From Trichosphaerium sp. ATCC 40318 (taxonomy: Eukaryota > Discosea > Flabellinia > Trichosidae), in contig JALMLS010000017.1 of assembly GCA_038496445.1 (NCBI GenBank), forward strand, positions 186,001-250,000: a stretch of 64,000 nt of DNA. The letters are read 5' to 3'. Under the pieces are notes generated by a model. It searched no databases. It was not told where the DNA came from and saw nothing but the letters and a program-made list of their open reading frames with translations. A program made the position numbers and the translations under genes. Shown here piece by piece: positions 37,121 to 50,249 of the stretch (within the stretch, counting starts at the first letter, position 1; every line of letters begins with the position of its first letter).

Positions 37121-39356
37121 CTATAAACTCATTTGATCAGGTCTCATTAGCATATTACCTCTGGTCAATGGATCAACTTCTGATAAGACTCTAGCATGTT
37201 TTGGTACATCCAAATCAAGATCTGGTCTGTGATGTTTTAGTGTTGCTAGGAGAGAATCTTTATCACGTGAATCCCACCAATACGGTATAGGAATGAGTGT
37301 AATACCATTACACTCACATTGGTTCTTCTTTTCATTATCTAGATATTGCTGTCTCGTAAGATTATGCGGTTGAAACACCTCGTCCAAGAAGTGTTGTTCG
37401 CCTACAGATAATATTATTGTTTGCACGACATGGAGAAGAAATCACGTGTTCCTTTTTTGGTAAAAACCCCACGTGCTCAACACTTTTTTTGTGTTTCTCA
37501 GTCCACCAAACTTACCTTGATACTCAATGCCGATTGCATGAGTAGAGATGTAAATGTCTAATGTTATAGCCACAGTCGAATGCTTATAAATACCAACAAC
37601 ATACTCTTCTACTAAAATAGCATCTTTGAATATTTTCTGAAGCATGCTCATTAGAGCCCTAGTGGTATTAGATAAGATTCATTTTACAACAAAGTAAGTT
37701 ACTTTTGTTTTGAAACTCTCTTTTTTTCTTTAAAGTTACTCCATATCCATGGAAAGTGAGGTTCTATTGATTGCAATGCTTGCGGCCAATACTTTCTTAT
37801 GCCTCCACCACCGATATCCAGAAGTTGAAGAACTGATACGCGGTACCTTCAAACGGTTGAGCATACAAGTTCGACAGTGTTTCTGAAAAGAAAAAAAAAT
37901 CAGTACCATCCTTCAGCGCTAGTCACTGAGAGCTCCTTTTTTGCCTTTTCTAGAAACAGCATCCTATTCTCTTCTGTTCTCCAAAACCGTTTGTTGTACT
38001 CAGCAAGTCTAACATCATCCCAATTATGGTCGGGAAACACAGTCTTCAAAGCATTAGCTCTGGACTCATACCTTTAATCATATTAAAAAAAAGTTGCTAA
38101 GCTAGTTTATGTACTTGGTATGCAGTGCACCTTCAAGGTCCAGTTTATCTAACGCATCATACCACTCATCTAAATACTTAACATCATGAATTTCAGCAAG
38201 TGAATCGAAATAATCTCTTTGGTTCTGAATACTATCCCAATAGTTTCTGGGTGTTTGACTAGGAAACAGTTAAATTGTAAGACACTTAAATACATGTCCC
38301 ACAATATCAACGTACGTAAAGTACCAGTACTTCCAAGCAACCTCAGGGTAAATTGAAGACAATGCAGCGGAGATATTGCTATTATACATGTTTCTAAAAA
38401 TAGCAAACTTAGAAGCCTAAAACCCGAAAAAACCAAGAAAATTTTGGTGTACGCTATATTTACTCCTCCATTTATCCTTACTTGAGATATACTGATATTA
38501 TACCAATCATCCATATGTTTAATATTAAGTTCTTTCCCTATTTTATCAAGAGTATCGCGTTGATTAGATAAGCTCTGCCAATAACCTTGTGGGGCAGCAC
38601 TGTAAAATCAAGTTAAACAAAAGACTAAAACCAGGCTGAACAACTTAACCCAAATGACTGTGGATTCCACTCGTGATCGTGATACACGTTCGATAACCAC
38701 GTGTATAGAGAATAGTTATAATGTTTCCTGAGTACTTTATTAGAGGTTGTTACAATAAAGCAAGAGAGCAAATATAAATGTGGACTTACAGTGCACTTCC
38801 ACCGCCATTGGATGAAACAAGGTCATTTGAAATAGAATACCAATCATCAAGTTCTTTAACATCAAGGCTTTCAGCTATTTGTTCTAATCTATCTCGGTGA
38901 TTGGCTATCTCATTCCAGTAGTGAGAAGGAGCTGCACTAATACATAAAATAAGCTCTGGAGCTAAAATAAATGTATTGCAAGTCAATTGCTGAATTACGT
39001 GAATGAAGAGCGATCCCATTCATGTTCAGGATATACTGCTGTTAGACAAGTGGCCAACGAGTTTCCGTAACGCTTTCTGAAGTAAAGTTAGGGAGATTCG
39101 GTTAAGGAATACTGACAGAATGCCACCAGCGCCGTTGTCTACTAAGGCGCTTGATACTACATTGTACCAGTCGCTCCTCACTTTTACACGCAATTTAACG
39201 CTCAGACCATCAAAAAAGTGACGTTGGTTGGTTATATCGCTCCAAAAGTGCTTTGGAACCCTCCTGGATGTCTTTTAGATTCAATTCGTTTTTACGCCGC
39301 TAGAACACCTACATTAGCCACTACTATCGCCACAGTGGTTGATGGTCGTCTGTCAT
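37121..39356 (-). CDS. DWY-repeat protein with C-terminal restriction-endonuclease-like domain
   Basis: The start at 39356 (MTDDHQPL) joins to RVPKHFWSDITNQRHFFDGL. About five repeats follow, with DWYNVVSSALVDNGAGG, HYWNEIANHRDRLEQIAESL plus ELDDWYSISNDLVSSNGGG, HMDDWYNISISQ, YLDEWYD and a final KYWPQALQSIEPHFPWIW. The C-terminal exons encode VAITLDIYISTHAIGIEYQ, joined across an intron to GEQHFLDEVF, then NEKKNQCECNGITLIPIPYW. 'LDIY..IEYQGEQH' is the pattern of PD-(D/E)XK nucleases of the DUF559-like type, with D and E-x-Q as the likely metal ligands. The stop is TAG at 37121-37123. Function is unknown; DNA or RNA cleavage is inferred from the domain only. Confidence 0.72.
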
Positions 39357-39452
39357 TGCGTTCAGTGGTTTAATTTAACTGTTGTGATGAACTGGAGTCA
39401 GAAATAGTAAACAACGGAATTGTTTTACGTTACGGCAGGCACGATTATTTAT

Positions 39453-41928
39453 TTATCTGAGTGATTGTATTATAGCTGAATTAAGGAGGCCAGCCTCTTT
39501 GACTGTCATTTCGAGATTTGTCAAGGGTTTACGTGGGAAACTGTTCATTAGTACTGTTGTCTTAGAAGGTGGTGGAGGTGCCAGGCTAGAATCAAATTAG
39601 CACCATACCTTCGATGTCAGATCAATAAAAGTACCTTTCTACATGGCTTTGAATATCACTAATGGTATGACTATGGTTTACTTTCAACCTCAAACGCTTC
39701 CCTGAGTGCAAACTGACACGGATGGTCGTTGTATCAGCGGTTTCATCAACAACCTTTAAAATCGTTAGTAAGAACAGTTATATCACGGTGTATGTTGTTA
39801 CCAATTCTTTAACAGGAACATTCGCTCTAGGCTACATAAGACAACAATCGAAGAATCTCAACAAAAAAAAAAACAGAGAAGAAAACGTACGATGTGACAG
39901 GCTTAGGAGATGTAACACTTGCTTCACTTGATGTAGATCCCAATTTTTGACCAGAACCAGCATAAGCAGAGAACTTTGGACTGGTTTCCTGAGCTTCTGT
40001 GTCAGGCATTAGGTGTGCAGGTATTTGCCCGCCACCACCAGTTCTACGCCTCTCTTCTATAGCCTTTTTTCTTTCCATTGATAACTTCATCATTATAATA
40101 CTTTCAAGCACAGAGTATAAGCAATTAAATAGTAATCGTTACTACGAGTTACCTCAGTTTGCTGGTTATTTCAGCTTGAGAGAATCCAGCAACTTCCATG
40201 TCTTCAACTAATTTATCAGGGCCTTGTAATTGGAACTTGGTCATCATGAGCTGTAAAGTCCAATCTCGCTTACTACAACAAAAAAAAAGATACGATTAGT
40301 TAAGTGTATGTAATAAATCAAAGTTAGCCGTACGGTGGGCAAGCATCCTGTAGTAGTTCACGTAAAGCCTTACGAACGGGATCCTCTTTATCTTCATAAG
40401 GTTCTTCTTTTTCTTCTTTGTATCCACTAACAAGATGTAAACTCTCCAAAATAAAAATTGTACTGGATTTCTCTTGAAAAGAAAATTTAATGGAAAAGCC
40501 CAATGTACCTGTCTTCACTTGCTTTTTGGGCTGCATCTTTGTTCACATAAGTTACCTCACCACCTCTCATAATTGGCACCATCTTAAACAAGAAAGTAAA
40601 ATAAAAAGGTAATACTTGAAGTGTCACTAACATTTGGGTTTTTTCTTGGAGATGATGAACTACTCATTGTGTTTCTAGCAGATTTACGAGCTGACATACG
40701 CTCAAGTTTATCTAATCTTAGACGCTCTTTAATCTCCTCTCGATGCTTCTTATCAGCTTTCAAGGCATGTTAGCGAAGTTTCTTGTAATAATGCTAATTT
40801 AGTGGATTACCTAATTTTTTTTGTCGTAGAGCTTTTCGCGCTTTTTCAGCTTCCACCTTACGTTTTGCTTCGGACTCTTTTAATTCCTTACGTTCCTTCA
40901 TGTAATATTTAGAAAACCTGTAATGAAACGAAAGCTATTCCACGTACAGCATCAGTAAGGCTATTTTGTTTTGAAGGTTGTCGTTGAGGTTGTGTTGATA
41001 ACTTTGGCGTTGAGCTTTCCGCTATGTTGTGTCAATGCTAACAATGACAAAGGAAACATAACCCAAATGAAGAATAAAAAGGACATACATGGAATAAACG
41101 TTTTTTCTCTTCTAGACTTTTCAGCCCTTACTTTTTCTATGTCTACCGTTGCTACTTTGGTGATGATCTAACAAAACAATTAACAACAACGCGACCATCA
41201 GTGTACACTCACAGAATTTGCTATGGAGTTACGCATGGTTAAATCCACGCTCAACGAACCGTCATCAAGGTTATGCTTGGCAATAAATTCTGCTGCGACA
41301 CTGTACGCGTTATCTTGGGAAGTGAGTGTTAACAAGAGGCTTTTTTAATTGTTTTTGTGGTTTTTTTTTCTTTTTTGGTTACCTCCTATGTTATACCCAA
41401 GTAGTTTCTCTCCTTTTGGCGTAGGTATACGAAAGATCAAGTCGTGCTTTTCATACATATCAAAAAACTCTTGTGACGCAGTCCTGCAATTTTGGTTAAA
41501 AATTATTTATACTTTCCACCACTTATTATTATACATACCAGTACCCGTTTGGGGTCGTTTGAACATTATTACCTTGTAAGCTTGCTGTAGGGGTGTCCGA
41601 ATCTAGATCTGGAACTGGTGCGCCTAAAGCTAGGCGTCAATAATATATGGGTGCATTGCGCATCAGGAAACGTAGCGAATAGTATTATTTTTCACAGAAG
41701 AACGTTAAAACATCTAATTGCGTTTTTTACAGCGCAAGGTTAAGAAATAACATAGTTACAAACGTACTTTGAGGTTGACTAACAACGGCTGGTGCTGAAT
41801 CAACGTCGTCCCCAAGGTCTAATTCCATCATGTTATCCCCTAAGTCTAATTCCATCATGTTGTTAGAGTCATTTTGCCACTGTAAAGCGTTAGTAAAAAA
41901 TAAAAAAACAATATTGCGGTACCGCCAT
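39453..41928 (-). CDS. p47/Shp1-like UBX protein with a PFU-like region (p97 cofactor)
   Basis: The start at 41928 (MA) joins to WQNDSNNMMELDLGDNMMEL, which contains the tandem NMMELDLGD. Next comes DLIFRIPTPKGEKLLGYNIG joined to SQDNAYSVAAEFIAKHNLDD, which resembles the PFU ubiquitin-binding domain of PLAA. A long charged helical region follows (KYYMKERKELKESEAKRKVE, HREEIKERLRLDKLERM). The C-terminal third has PAHLMPDTEAQETSPKFSAY then AGSGQKLGST, a hallmark of p47. A UBX domain follows (DTTTIRVSLHSGKRLRLKVN, HSHTISDIQSHV, TVLMNSFPRKPL, EAGLLNSAIIQSLR). The stop is TAA at 39453-39455. p47-type proteins recruit p97/Cdc48 to ubiquitinated substrates and membranes. The UBX call is firm; the PFU call and the single-gene structure are less so. 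Confidence 0.72.
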
Positions 41929-42087
41929 TGCGAAAGCAGTGAATATGAGATAGGCTTTAAAGTGCTGTCGTTGTGGTGAACAAAAGCGCAACGATAAGCA
42001 AGAATGTTATGACGCTTTAAGCCAATCCAAGCATTCTTGTACAATTCGTAACGAGCAGACACCAGTAGTACATACTAGCGCTACAAC
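41929..42087. promoter_or_regulatory. Divergent intergenic region, p47-like / CobW
   Basis: About 160 bp between two divergent start codons. On the minus strand a frame reading LVCTTGVCSLRIVQECLDWL is open here and could be part of an upstream p47-like exon (UBA-like), but it lacks a usable ATG. Assigned by position only. Confidence 0.35.
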
Positions 42088-43969
42088 ATGGCAGAAAAAA
42101 CCAAAACAGTTGAAACAACAAAACTTCCTGTCACAGTCCTATCAGGTATGGTTATTCCGTTTACAAGTTGTTACAACAACATAATAGGATTTTTGGGGGC
42201 TGGTAAGACAACTATGCTACAACGGGTTTTACAAAACAGAGAGGGCCTAAAGGTTGCTGTAATAGTAAATGACATGAGCGAGTGTACGTTTTCGATTAAA
42301 AAAAAAAATAACACTTTACACCTGTTTCTTACGCTCTGTCAAGTGAATGTCGACGCTAGATTAATTGCAAACAAGGACGTTAGCCTTTCAAAGACAGAAG
42401 AAAAGTTAGTGCCAATGCAAAATGGCTGCATTTGTTGCACATTAAGGTATGATATTCAGTTGGCGTGTGGTGTTTTGTCTACCGTTTCTTGGTTTGCTTG
42501 TACATATTTTTTAACGTTTCATTCTCAGAGAGGACTTACTGGAACAAGTCGCTGCTTTAGCAAGGGAAAAAAGGTTTGATTACCTTCTCATTGAATCTAC
42601 AGGTACTGACATTGTTGGTTAATACTCTGCTCATATGATTGTAGGTGTATCAGAGCCTTTACCAGTAGCTGAGACGTTCACTTTCAAGATACCATTACCA
42701 GACAAATCAGGTAAAAACATTCATTTAAAAAATTATTATTAATGGCTTCAGGCACTGTATCAACCGAAACTTTGAGCGATGTTGCACGCCTTGACACAAT
42801 GGTATCTCTTCTTCCTTAAATAAATACCAACAAATGTCTAGGTTACAGTGATTGATGCACACGCATTTTTCAATGATATAAAATCCGTAGAAATGTTATC
42901 TGAGCGTCATGGAGAAGGTATGCACCCTGACATTTAAGGTCCATTGTATAGAAAGTACTGACATTCTTTTTATAGATAAAGTAGCTCCAGAAGATAATAG
43001 ATGTGTTGTAAACTTGCTCATAGATCAAGTCGAATTTGCTTCTGTTATTGTTATCAATAAGATGGATCTTATTGACCAAAAAAAGCTTGAAAGTATCAAA
43101 GCTGTTTGTTTAAAACTGAACCCTAATGCTAAGATACTTACAAGCAAATATTGTGATGTACCATTAAAGGAGCTATTGAGCACAGGTACAGAGAACTTTA
43201 ACATCAAAAAATCCTCTGGCTTTGGCACTAGGCAACCAAATTCTGATACTCTGTAGGCTCGTTTGACTTTGAAACTGCGTCTCAAAATCCTGGTTGGATG
43301 CAAGAAATACGAGGCAACCATACCCCCGAAACTGAAGAATATGGTATCTCTTCCTTTGTTTATCGCAGAAAGAAGCCTTTCCATCCAGAAAGATTATATG
43401 TGAGTGCTTTAAATTTTATTGAAAGATCTAACCTGGTAACAGGAACTTCTTGAAGAAGGTATCGATACAGTAGTACGTTCCAAGGGTGCATGCTGGTTAG
43501 CGTCAAACATGCATACAGCTTTGGAATGGAGTGGTGCAGGAGAAATTTTTCAATTTAAAAATGGCGGACTTTGGCACGTGATGTTTGTCTGATTGTTAAC
43601 GTGCTTACTCATATTTAGGTTGGCTGCTATACCAGAACCAATGTTGCCACCGCAACCTGAAGTTAGAGCAATGCTCAAAAAGCAAATAGAGGAAGGTGGA
43701 AAGTACGGAGATAGACAACAAGAGGTAAGACATTTATGATGGGCGCTTCTCTTTTTGTTAAATTACCATAGATTGTCATCATTGGCCAAGATATGAATGC
43801 AAAGGAAGTAGAAGCAATTCTTGATGCTTGTTTAGTGACAGATGAAGAATTTGAGCAAGGTTACGAGCTATGGCGCACGTACAGTGATCCAATAGCTGCT
43901 TTGGCTGGTACTGGGCAACCAAATATTGAGCTAAGGAAAGAAGAGGATGAGGGCGACGACAAAGCCTAA
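42088..43969 (+). CDS. CobW/ZNG1-type GTPase metallochaperone
   Basis: ATG at 42088 gives [20 protein letters not shown], joined to [11 protein letters not shown] (Walker A GAGKTT). Then [34 protein letters not shown] with the conserved CxCC metal site, [39 protein letters not shown] (NKxD) and the C-terminal CobW domain ([50 protein letters not shown]). The tail is acidic and ends DEGDDKA, TAA at 43967-43969. ZNG1/CBWD proteins use GTP hydrolysis to deliver zinc to target enzymes such as methionine aminopeptidase. The gene has about 12 short introns, one of which (43574-43618) is GC-AG. Confidence 0.9.
43574..43618 (+). other. GC-AG intron, donor GCACGTGAT
   Basis: CTT TG joined to G TTG GCT restores LWLAAIPEP of the CobW C-terminal domain. 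The removed 45 nt begin GCACGTGATG and end ATTTAG. The nearest GT (the GTG inside the motif) gives the wrong phase and a downstream stop. TTGTTAACGT is present as a branch-like motif, as in the intron at 13753. Confidence 0.7.
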
Positions 43970-44124
43970 ATTTGGCGTTATTATAAACAAAAGTTGTTGA
44001 AGTGTTGTTAATAAACAGTTAAAGCGTTTGCAACTTATATCGTTTTCGTACTTGCTTAAAATAAGTTATGGCTGTGTTGCCTTAATATTTTATTATAATT
44101 AGCCCAACCGTTGCCTCCGTTAGG

Positions 44125-47100
44125 ATGTCAACTGAATGGAGTGAACACAAGACCCCAGAGGGGCAAACATACTATTTTAAAGAAGCTACAGGCGAGACTC
44201 AAGTGCGTTTTTCTTCTCGTACGCTGTTTTACGCTAACTGCAATAGTGGGAGAAGCCAGATGAGCTTAAAACCGAAGCTGAAATAGCTGCTGGCGATGTA
44301 CGTAAACTTGGGCTTGCGTCTTTCGCTTTATAAATAACAGCAGCACAGTCACTGTCATTATTACCCACCTCAGCCTATATCTTGACTGACCTTAAATTAG
44401 AGCCAACTGGTTTGGATTCCAGACGAAAAAGAAGCCTTTGTACCAGCGTTACTTATTGCAGAGGTACGAAATTTTTCGTTATGAACCGTAACTAACTTCC
44501 TTCAAGCACACTAGCGCTAAAGTATACGAAGTACAAACTATAGGAGGTGAAAACATCTACATTCCGCTTGACAAAGGTAACGCGAAGCCAAAAAAGAAAA
44601 TGGTAAATAAACAGCTTTAAAACTAACCTATACGCTAAGGCCCTCTCATACCACTAACACAAGACCAACTTGATAAATCTGTTGATGATCTTGTTCTTTT
44701 GGATGACATGAACGAAGCACTTATAATGCATAACTTGAAGGTTAGATGCCGACAGAACCAAATATACGTGCGTAGAATGACCTATTTTGGTATTTTTTTT
44801 AAGCACTTGTTTCGTCAGTGACTGATTTTCTATCGTCTTTAGACAAACGTTGGCACTATTTTAATAGCTATAAATCCTTATAAAATGCTTCCACTGTACA
44901 CACCATCAATGATTGAAAAATACAGAAACAGAGGCGAAGTTGAGCTTCCACCTCATCCTTTCGTTATTGCTGATGATTGCTACAATGATCTATACGAAAA
45001 CGATCAAAATCAGTCCATACTTGTATCTGGTGAGTCTGGAGCTGGAAAGACTGAAACTACAAAAGGTGAGTATAAAACAGTTGATGTTTTAAGTAGTTTT
45101 TTTAACCACTTTGTAGTCATTTTGCAGTATCTTGCTGAAATCGCTGGAAGTACGTCAGGCGTAGAACAGCGTATTTTGATGGCGAATCCAATTCTTGAGG
45201 CGTTTGGTAATGCCAAAACTATCAGAAATAATAACTCTTCTCGTTTCGTACGCATCTAGCTTACGTACATGATGTGTTTCTCATATTGTTGGTTCTTAGG
45301 GTAAATGGGTAGAGATTCATTTCAACAAAAACGGTCAAATCTGTGGTGCTCGTAACAAGAACTGTGCGTACTCGGTGATGTTTCATACTCGTTGCTTAAT
45401 GTTTAATTAGACCTTCTGGAAAAGTCTCGTGTTGTTGCAGCAGCTGTTGGCGAGAGAAACTTTCATATCTTCTACCAACTTTTGTGTGCAGAAAGTGCTG
45501 TTAAAGGTTTGTTTGCTCATTAATTAACTTGTGTGTTAAAAAAGTACATAGAGCGCTATCTCTTGGGTGGTATGGATGCTTCTCACTTTAGATATACCAA
45601 TAGCTCTCAGTGTATTGCTGTTGAGGGTATGGATGATGAAAAAGAGTTCAGAGATGTCCAAGTATGTCGTTATTGTAACAAACTATTTTAACCTATTGGT
45701 AGAACGCTTTTAATGCTCTTAACTTTGAGCAAGCTGAGCTTGATGAAATATACGGGACAGTATCTGCAATTCTTCACCTCGGTAATATTGAGTTTTCTGG
45801 TGATGACGCTAGTTCAACAATCAGCAACATGGATTCTCTTAATACTATGTCACAACTTTTGGGTTGTGATCCAGATGCGCTAAGTAAAGCACTTACTAGC
45901 CGCACAATGAAAATTCGTGGTCAAGACGCAACATTGATACCATTGAGTGTAGATAAAGTACGTTATTTCTTTTTTTCAAAATACTTGGTTCTTACTCTTT
46001 ATAGGCTACTGATGTACGGGATTGTCTGGCTAAACATTTGTATTCTAAAATGTTTGATTGGTTGGTACTGCGCGTTAATGAATATTTGAGTGAAGACATT
46101 GGCAAGACAGAAACTAAGATTATCGGTGTTCTTGATATTTTCGGTTTTGAAATTTTTGAGAATAATAGTTTTGAGCAATTGTACGTTAATTGAGTTATAT
46201 TGTAAATGTAGTGTAAATATTTATTCTCTTGTATAGGTGTATTAACTTTACAAACGAGAAGCTACAACAAAAGTTTAATCAAACAACTTTCAAAGAAGAG
46301 ATGGCTGTTTATAACAGCGAACAAATCGATTATGAAAAAATCGAGTTTATTGATAATCAGAGTGTACTTGATCTTGTAGAAAAGGTACGTACCAAATCCG
46401 AATGATGTAGATTTAAACAACTAACACTTTTTTTTCTTCAGAAACCATCTGGTTTGATGGTTATGCTTGATGAAGAGTTGAAAATGCCACGTGCTACAGA
46501 TAAGACTTACCTTAATAAGCTTTGTCAGACACACAAGCAAAATGAGCGTTTTAAGAAGCCTCTTAAATTAAGAGAGCACTTTACTCTTACTCACTACGCT
46601 GGTGATGTGACATATGAGGTCACTGACTTTTTAGTAAAGAATAAGGATAAGATGTATGACGATTTAGTCGTTGTAGTTAAATCTAGCTCTCGTCCTTTCA
46701 TTCAAACACTCATGAGTCAAGATAATGTTGATGCTAAGAAGCGTATCACTCTCGGTGGTCAATTTAGAGTATGTTCTGTTAACAAAAGAAACTTTCATTG
46801 TTCTAATACCACTTTTAGAAACAATTGACAGCGTTGATGGAAACTATTAACTCTACTTCACCGCATTACATTCGTTGTATTAAACCAAATAGTGTTCGTC
46901 AACCCTCAGCTAAGGTAATGATGATAAGCGAAAGTATCGGTTGTAATCTAATGTTATTTTTTAAATAGGTACTCGATGCACCTATGTGCTTGAGGCAATT
47001 ACGTTACTCTGGTGTGTTTGAGGCAGTAAATATTAGAAGAACTGGTTTTCCATTTAGATACAAGTTTGCACAATTCGCCAAGAGGTATGCTTTACCATCA

Positions 47101-49843
47101 ACAGCGCTTTTTTTGTTTGTTTTGTGGAGACTAATATAATTTCAAAGATTTCGATGCATCAATCCAAACAATGCAAACAATGAAACAAAAGACGGGTGTA
47201 TGACACTCCTTAATGGGTTTGGCGGTGACTGGTCCACAGTACGTGTAGGAACATCGATGATATTGTATAGAAGTAAAGAGCACAAGAAGTTGGAACTTCT
47301 TAGAAATGTTGCTATCAGAAAACTTCTTATTAAAGTTCAAAAGAGTACGTGGCTTGTAGTGGTTCTCTTTGTCTTTTCTGATTATCTCTTTAGACTATCG
47401 TGGTCACAGAGCACGTGTACTGTACCATAACATTAAAATGATGAGAGGAAAGGTTGCTACTGCAACAACTACACGAACTATTGAAGCACTTGATGTTGTA
47501 CTTCAAGAGTGCGCACAATTGCTTTGGTTTGAACCAAAGTTCGTAGAAGAAGCTAGGAAACTACGCCATTACCTAGAGAATGAGAAACGTGTATTGGCTC
47601 TTGTTGAAGCTGCTTTGCCTAAGTGTAAAGGTACGCTTAACTTCAATTTATGAATAAGTATCTAAGCGGTTTCTTTAGCTACCAAAAATCCATCAGAAGC
47701 TGATAGATTGCAGCTTACAGCTGCTATTAAGGAGGCTGATGAGATTGGCATGACATTGCCTATCGCTGACGAATCTAGAACAGTACTAGAGGCGATTAAT
47801 AAACGTATTGAGGCGAAAGAGCTCATGGAGAAGGGTGTTGAAGCACATGATGAAGAAATGCTGCGTAAGGCTGTTGCACTTGGACAGCAGTTCGATATGG
47901 ATATGAATGAGCCAGCATTGCATAAGGCAAATGAAGAGATTGCTCGTTTAGAGCAAGAAACAGTTCATATAAAGAATTTGCAAATGGGCCTCTCTATGCC
48001 ACCAAATTCTCTTTACCCTGGTGTTGTCATTGCTCAAGACACAGGTGATGTCACTGTCACTGATGAAGCATACCAGTTCCTTCAAAATACTACTCAAGAA
48101 GCCATGGCAGTACGTTGTGATTTTTGGTGCTTATAGCAAAAAAGGGATTTGTTTTATTAATTGTTTGTAGTTCGAGATGAAAACAGCGGAAGGTCAAAAA
48201 TGTGTTGCCACTTCCAGTGTTATTGCTTATATTCGGTATTATGTTGCCCAAGATGATTGGGACAATGTTAAAGAGCATATCACCAAGGCATATAAAGCTG
48301 ATCAAGAAATTTACGCTCAAGAACGAGTGCCTGAGATTCAAGCAACTTTCTTGGCTGTACGTTTAATTCATATACTACTTTATCTTATTAGTTTATAATA
48401 GTTATCTCTTCGTGCTCAACTAGCAGATGTGCAAGCTTCCATGTATACAGCTGCAACTGAGTTTAGTGCACCAGATTTACGTATGCTCATCCCTCAAGCA
48501 GAGCAACTTCGTATGGAAGAGTCTGAACTCACTTGGTACAAAGGTATGGCTCCAATGCAGACTGTAAATACCATGAGATCTAACCTTATTATAAAGAGTT
48601 CCTTACCAACTTGGACGCTTGTACAGCAGCTGCAAAGGATGCTATAGAAACTGTAGATTTGCCAAAACTTAACCAAGTATTGGACTACGCTGTACAAATT
48701 GGAGAGTACAACGGTCCAGAGATTCAACAAGCACGTGAGCTTAAACAGCAACTTGATGCACTTGGTGCCGAGCTTGCAGATCAATTACGCATTATTCCTG
48801 AGCTTCCAATCGTACGGATAGTCATGGTCTTTTATGCCTAACGTTACAACCATAGATGCAAGAATTACTCTCTAGGATCAACGCAAAGCGATGGGAGACT
48901 GAGGAAACCAAGGAACTTACGGGTTTGACTATGCTTGGAGAGCAAGAATTAACAAAACGCCAACTCAAGGCTGCTATTGCTAGTACGTATTTTTTTTTTC
49001 TGAGTGTGTTTTGTTGTTTGTCCTCTTGTATTAATGGATATTTTTTTAGATAAGGATAAAGAACGTCATATCGAGAAAACTATCCAAATGAAGGATTTCT
49101 TCTTTGCTGCTTTTGGATCTACTTTCCGCTTGGCAGATTGCAAGCATCTAAAGAGTCCAAAGGAATTTGCACAGTCACAAATGTTCGGAAAAGATAAAGC
49201 TGCTAAGTTGTACTATCAATGGGTTAAACACCCAATTAGCACTTCTCTGACACGTCTCGAAAAGCCTTATGTTAAGGAAGCTTGTAAAGTTTTCAAGAAC
49301 ATTCTTGGTTGGTGTGGAGAAAGAAAGGTACGCAACCAACACCTCCATGTCATTAATAACATTCTATTTAGGTCAATTATCCTGCTACTGTTTGTCGAGA
49401 AATATTAGAAGTAGCTGGTGGGCAAGAACCACTCAGAGATGAGGTCTATGCACAGATTATGAAGCAACTTACAGAAAATCCAAATCCGTACGGAAATCCT
49501 TGTTTTTTGTTATTCTTTTTGCTGACTTTGTTAAAAGAACGTCTATCCAACGTTGCTGGAAGCTTATGCTTGCTTGTTTGAAGCAATTTCCTCCAAGTCA
49601 CGAATTTGAAAACTTTGTAGAGATGTTTATCAGAAACAGTTCTCCAAAAGAAGGTACGTTTGCAGAGCGTTTGTTATTATTAGACACTGTTCTTGTTGTT
49701 TTGTTTGTTAACTTTTTTTGATAGATACCGAACGGCTACTCAAGTCATTACATCATACTGTTTTCAGAGGAGCTCGCAGCAAGTTGCCTTCCCCAGAAGC
49801 TATCTTGAAGTACCTAACAGCAAAGGGATTAGAACTTGATTAA
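44125..49843 (+). CDS. Unconventional myosin: WW domain, motor, IQ, helical tail, MyTH4
   Basis: ATG at 44125 gives [20 protein letters not shown] and, across an intron, [12 protein letters not shown]: a complete WW domain at the N terminus. The motor follows with [31 protein letters not shown] (P-loop), [14 protein letters not shown] (switch I), [20 protein letters not shown] (switch II and relay), [21 protein letters not shown] and [10 protein letters not shown]. One IQ-like site (KVQKNYRGHRAR) precedes a long helical tail (about 47450-49050). The C terminus (49050-49843) is a MyTH4 domain: [53 protein letters not shown], ending AKGLELD. Roughly 1,400 residues. It is an actin motor; the WW domain may bind proline-rich partners and MyTH4 microtubules or cargo. 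No FERM domain follows. Confidence 0.9.
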
Positions 49844-50249
49844 GTGTACTTTTTTCTAGTACACATCATACAATTGCGTGTAAATATTTTCATAAACCAG
49901 TCATTTCTACTACCCTTGTTACAAGCAACTTGTTTATTTGATATACTTCACACTTACTCTGTAATGACATTTTGATTTCTTAGCATACTAAGCGAATACT
50001 ATTCTAAACAACTAACAAGATTATTTATTTGTACATTTAATATCAATAAGCAAATATGTTAACCTACACGTGTTTTTTTTCTATTTTTATTTTGCTCTAA
50101 AAGGCAAATGAACACTCCGATGACGATCGAAAGCTTCATCTATATATCCTATGGCGTTCTACTACAATTAGTAACAAAAGCTATGTAGTACTGCACTGAG
50201 GTACCATAAATTTACACTCCAATAATACAACTCCATACACTCCAAAACA
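49844..50249. other. Intergenic region
   Basis: About 400 bp between the myosin stop and the pseudokinase start. AT-rich, one CACGTG near 50070. No gene or RNA is recognised. Confidence 0.45.
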
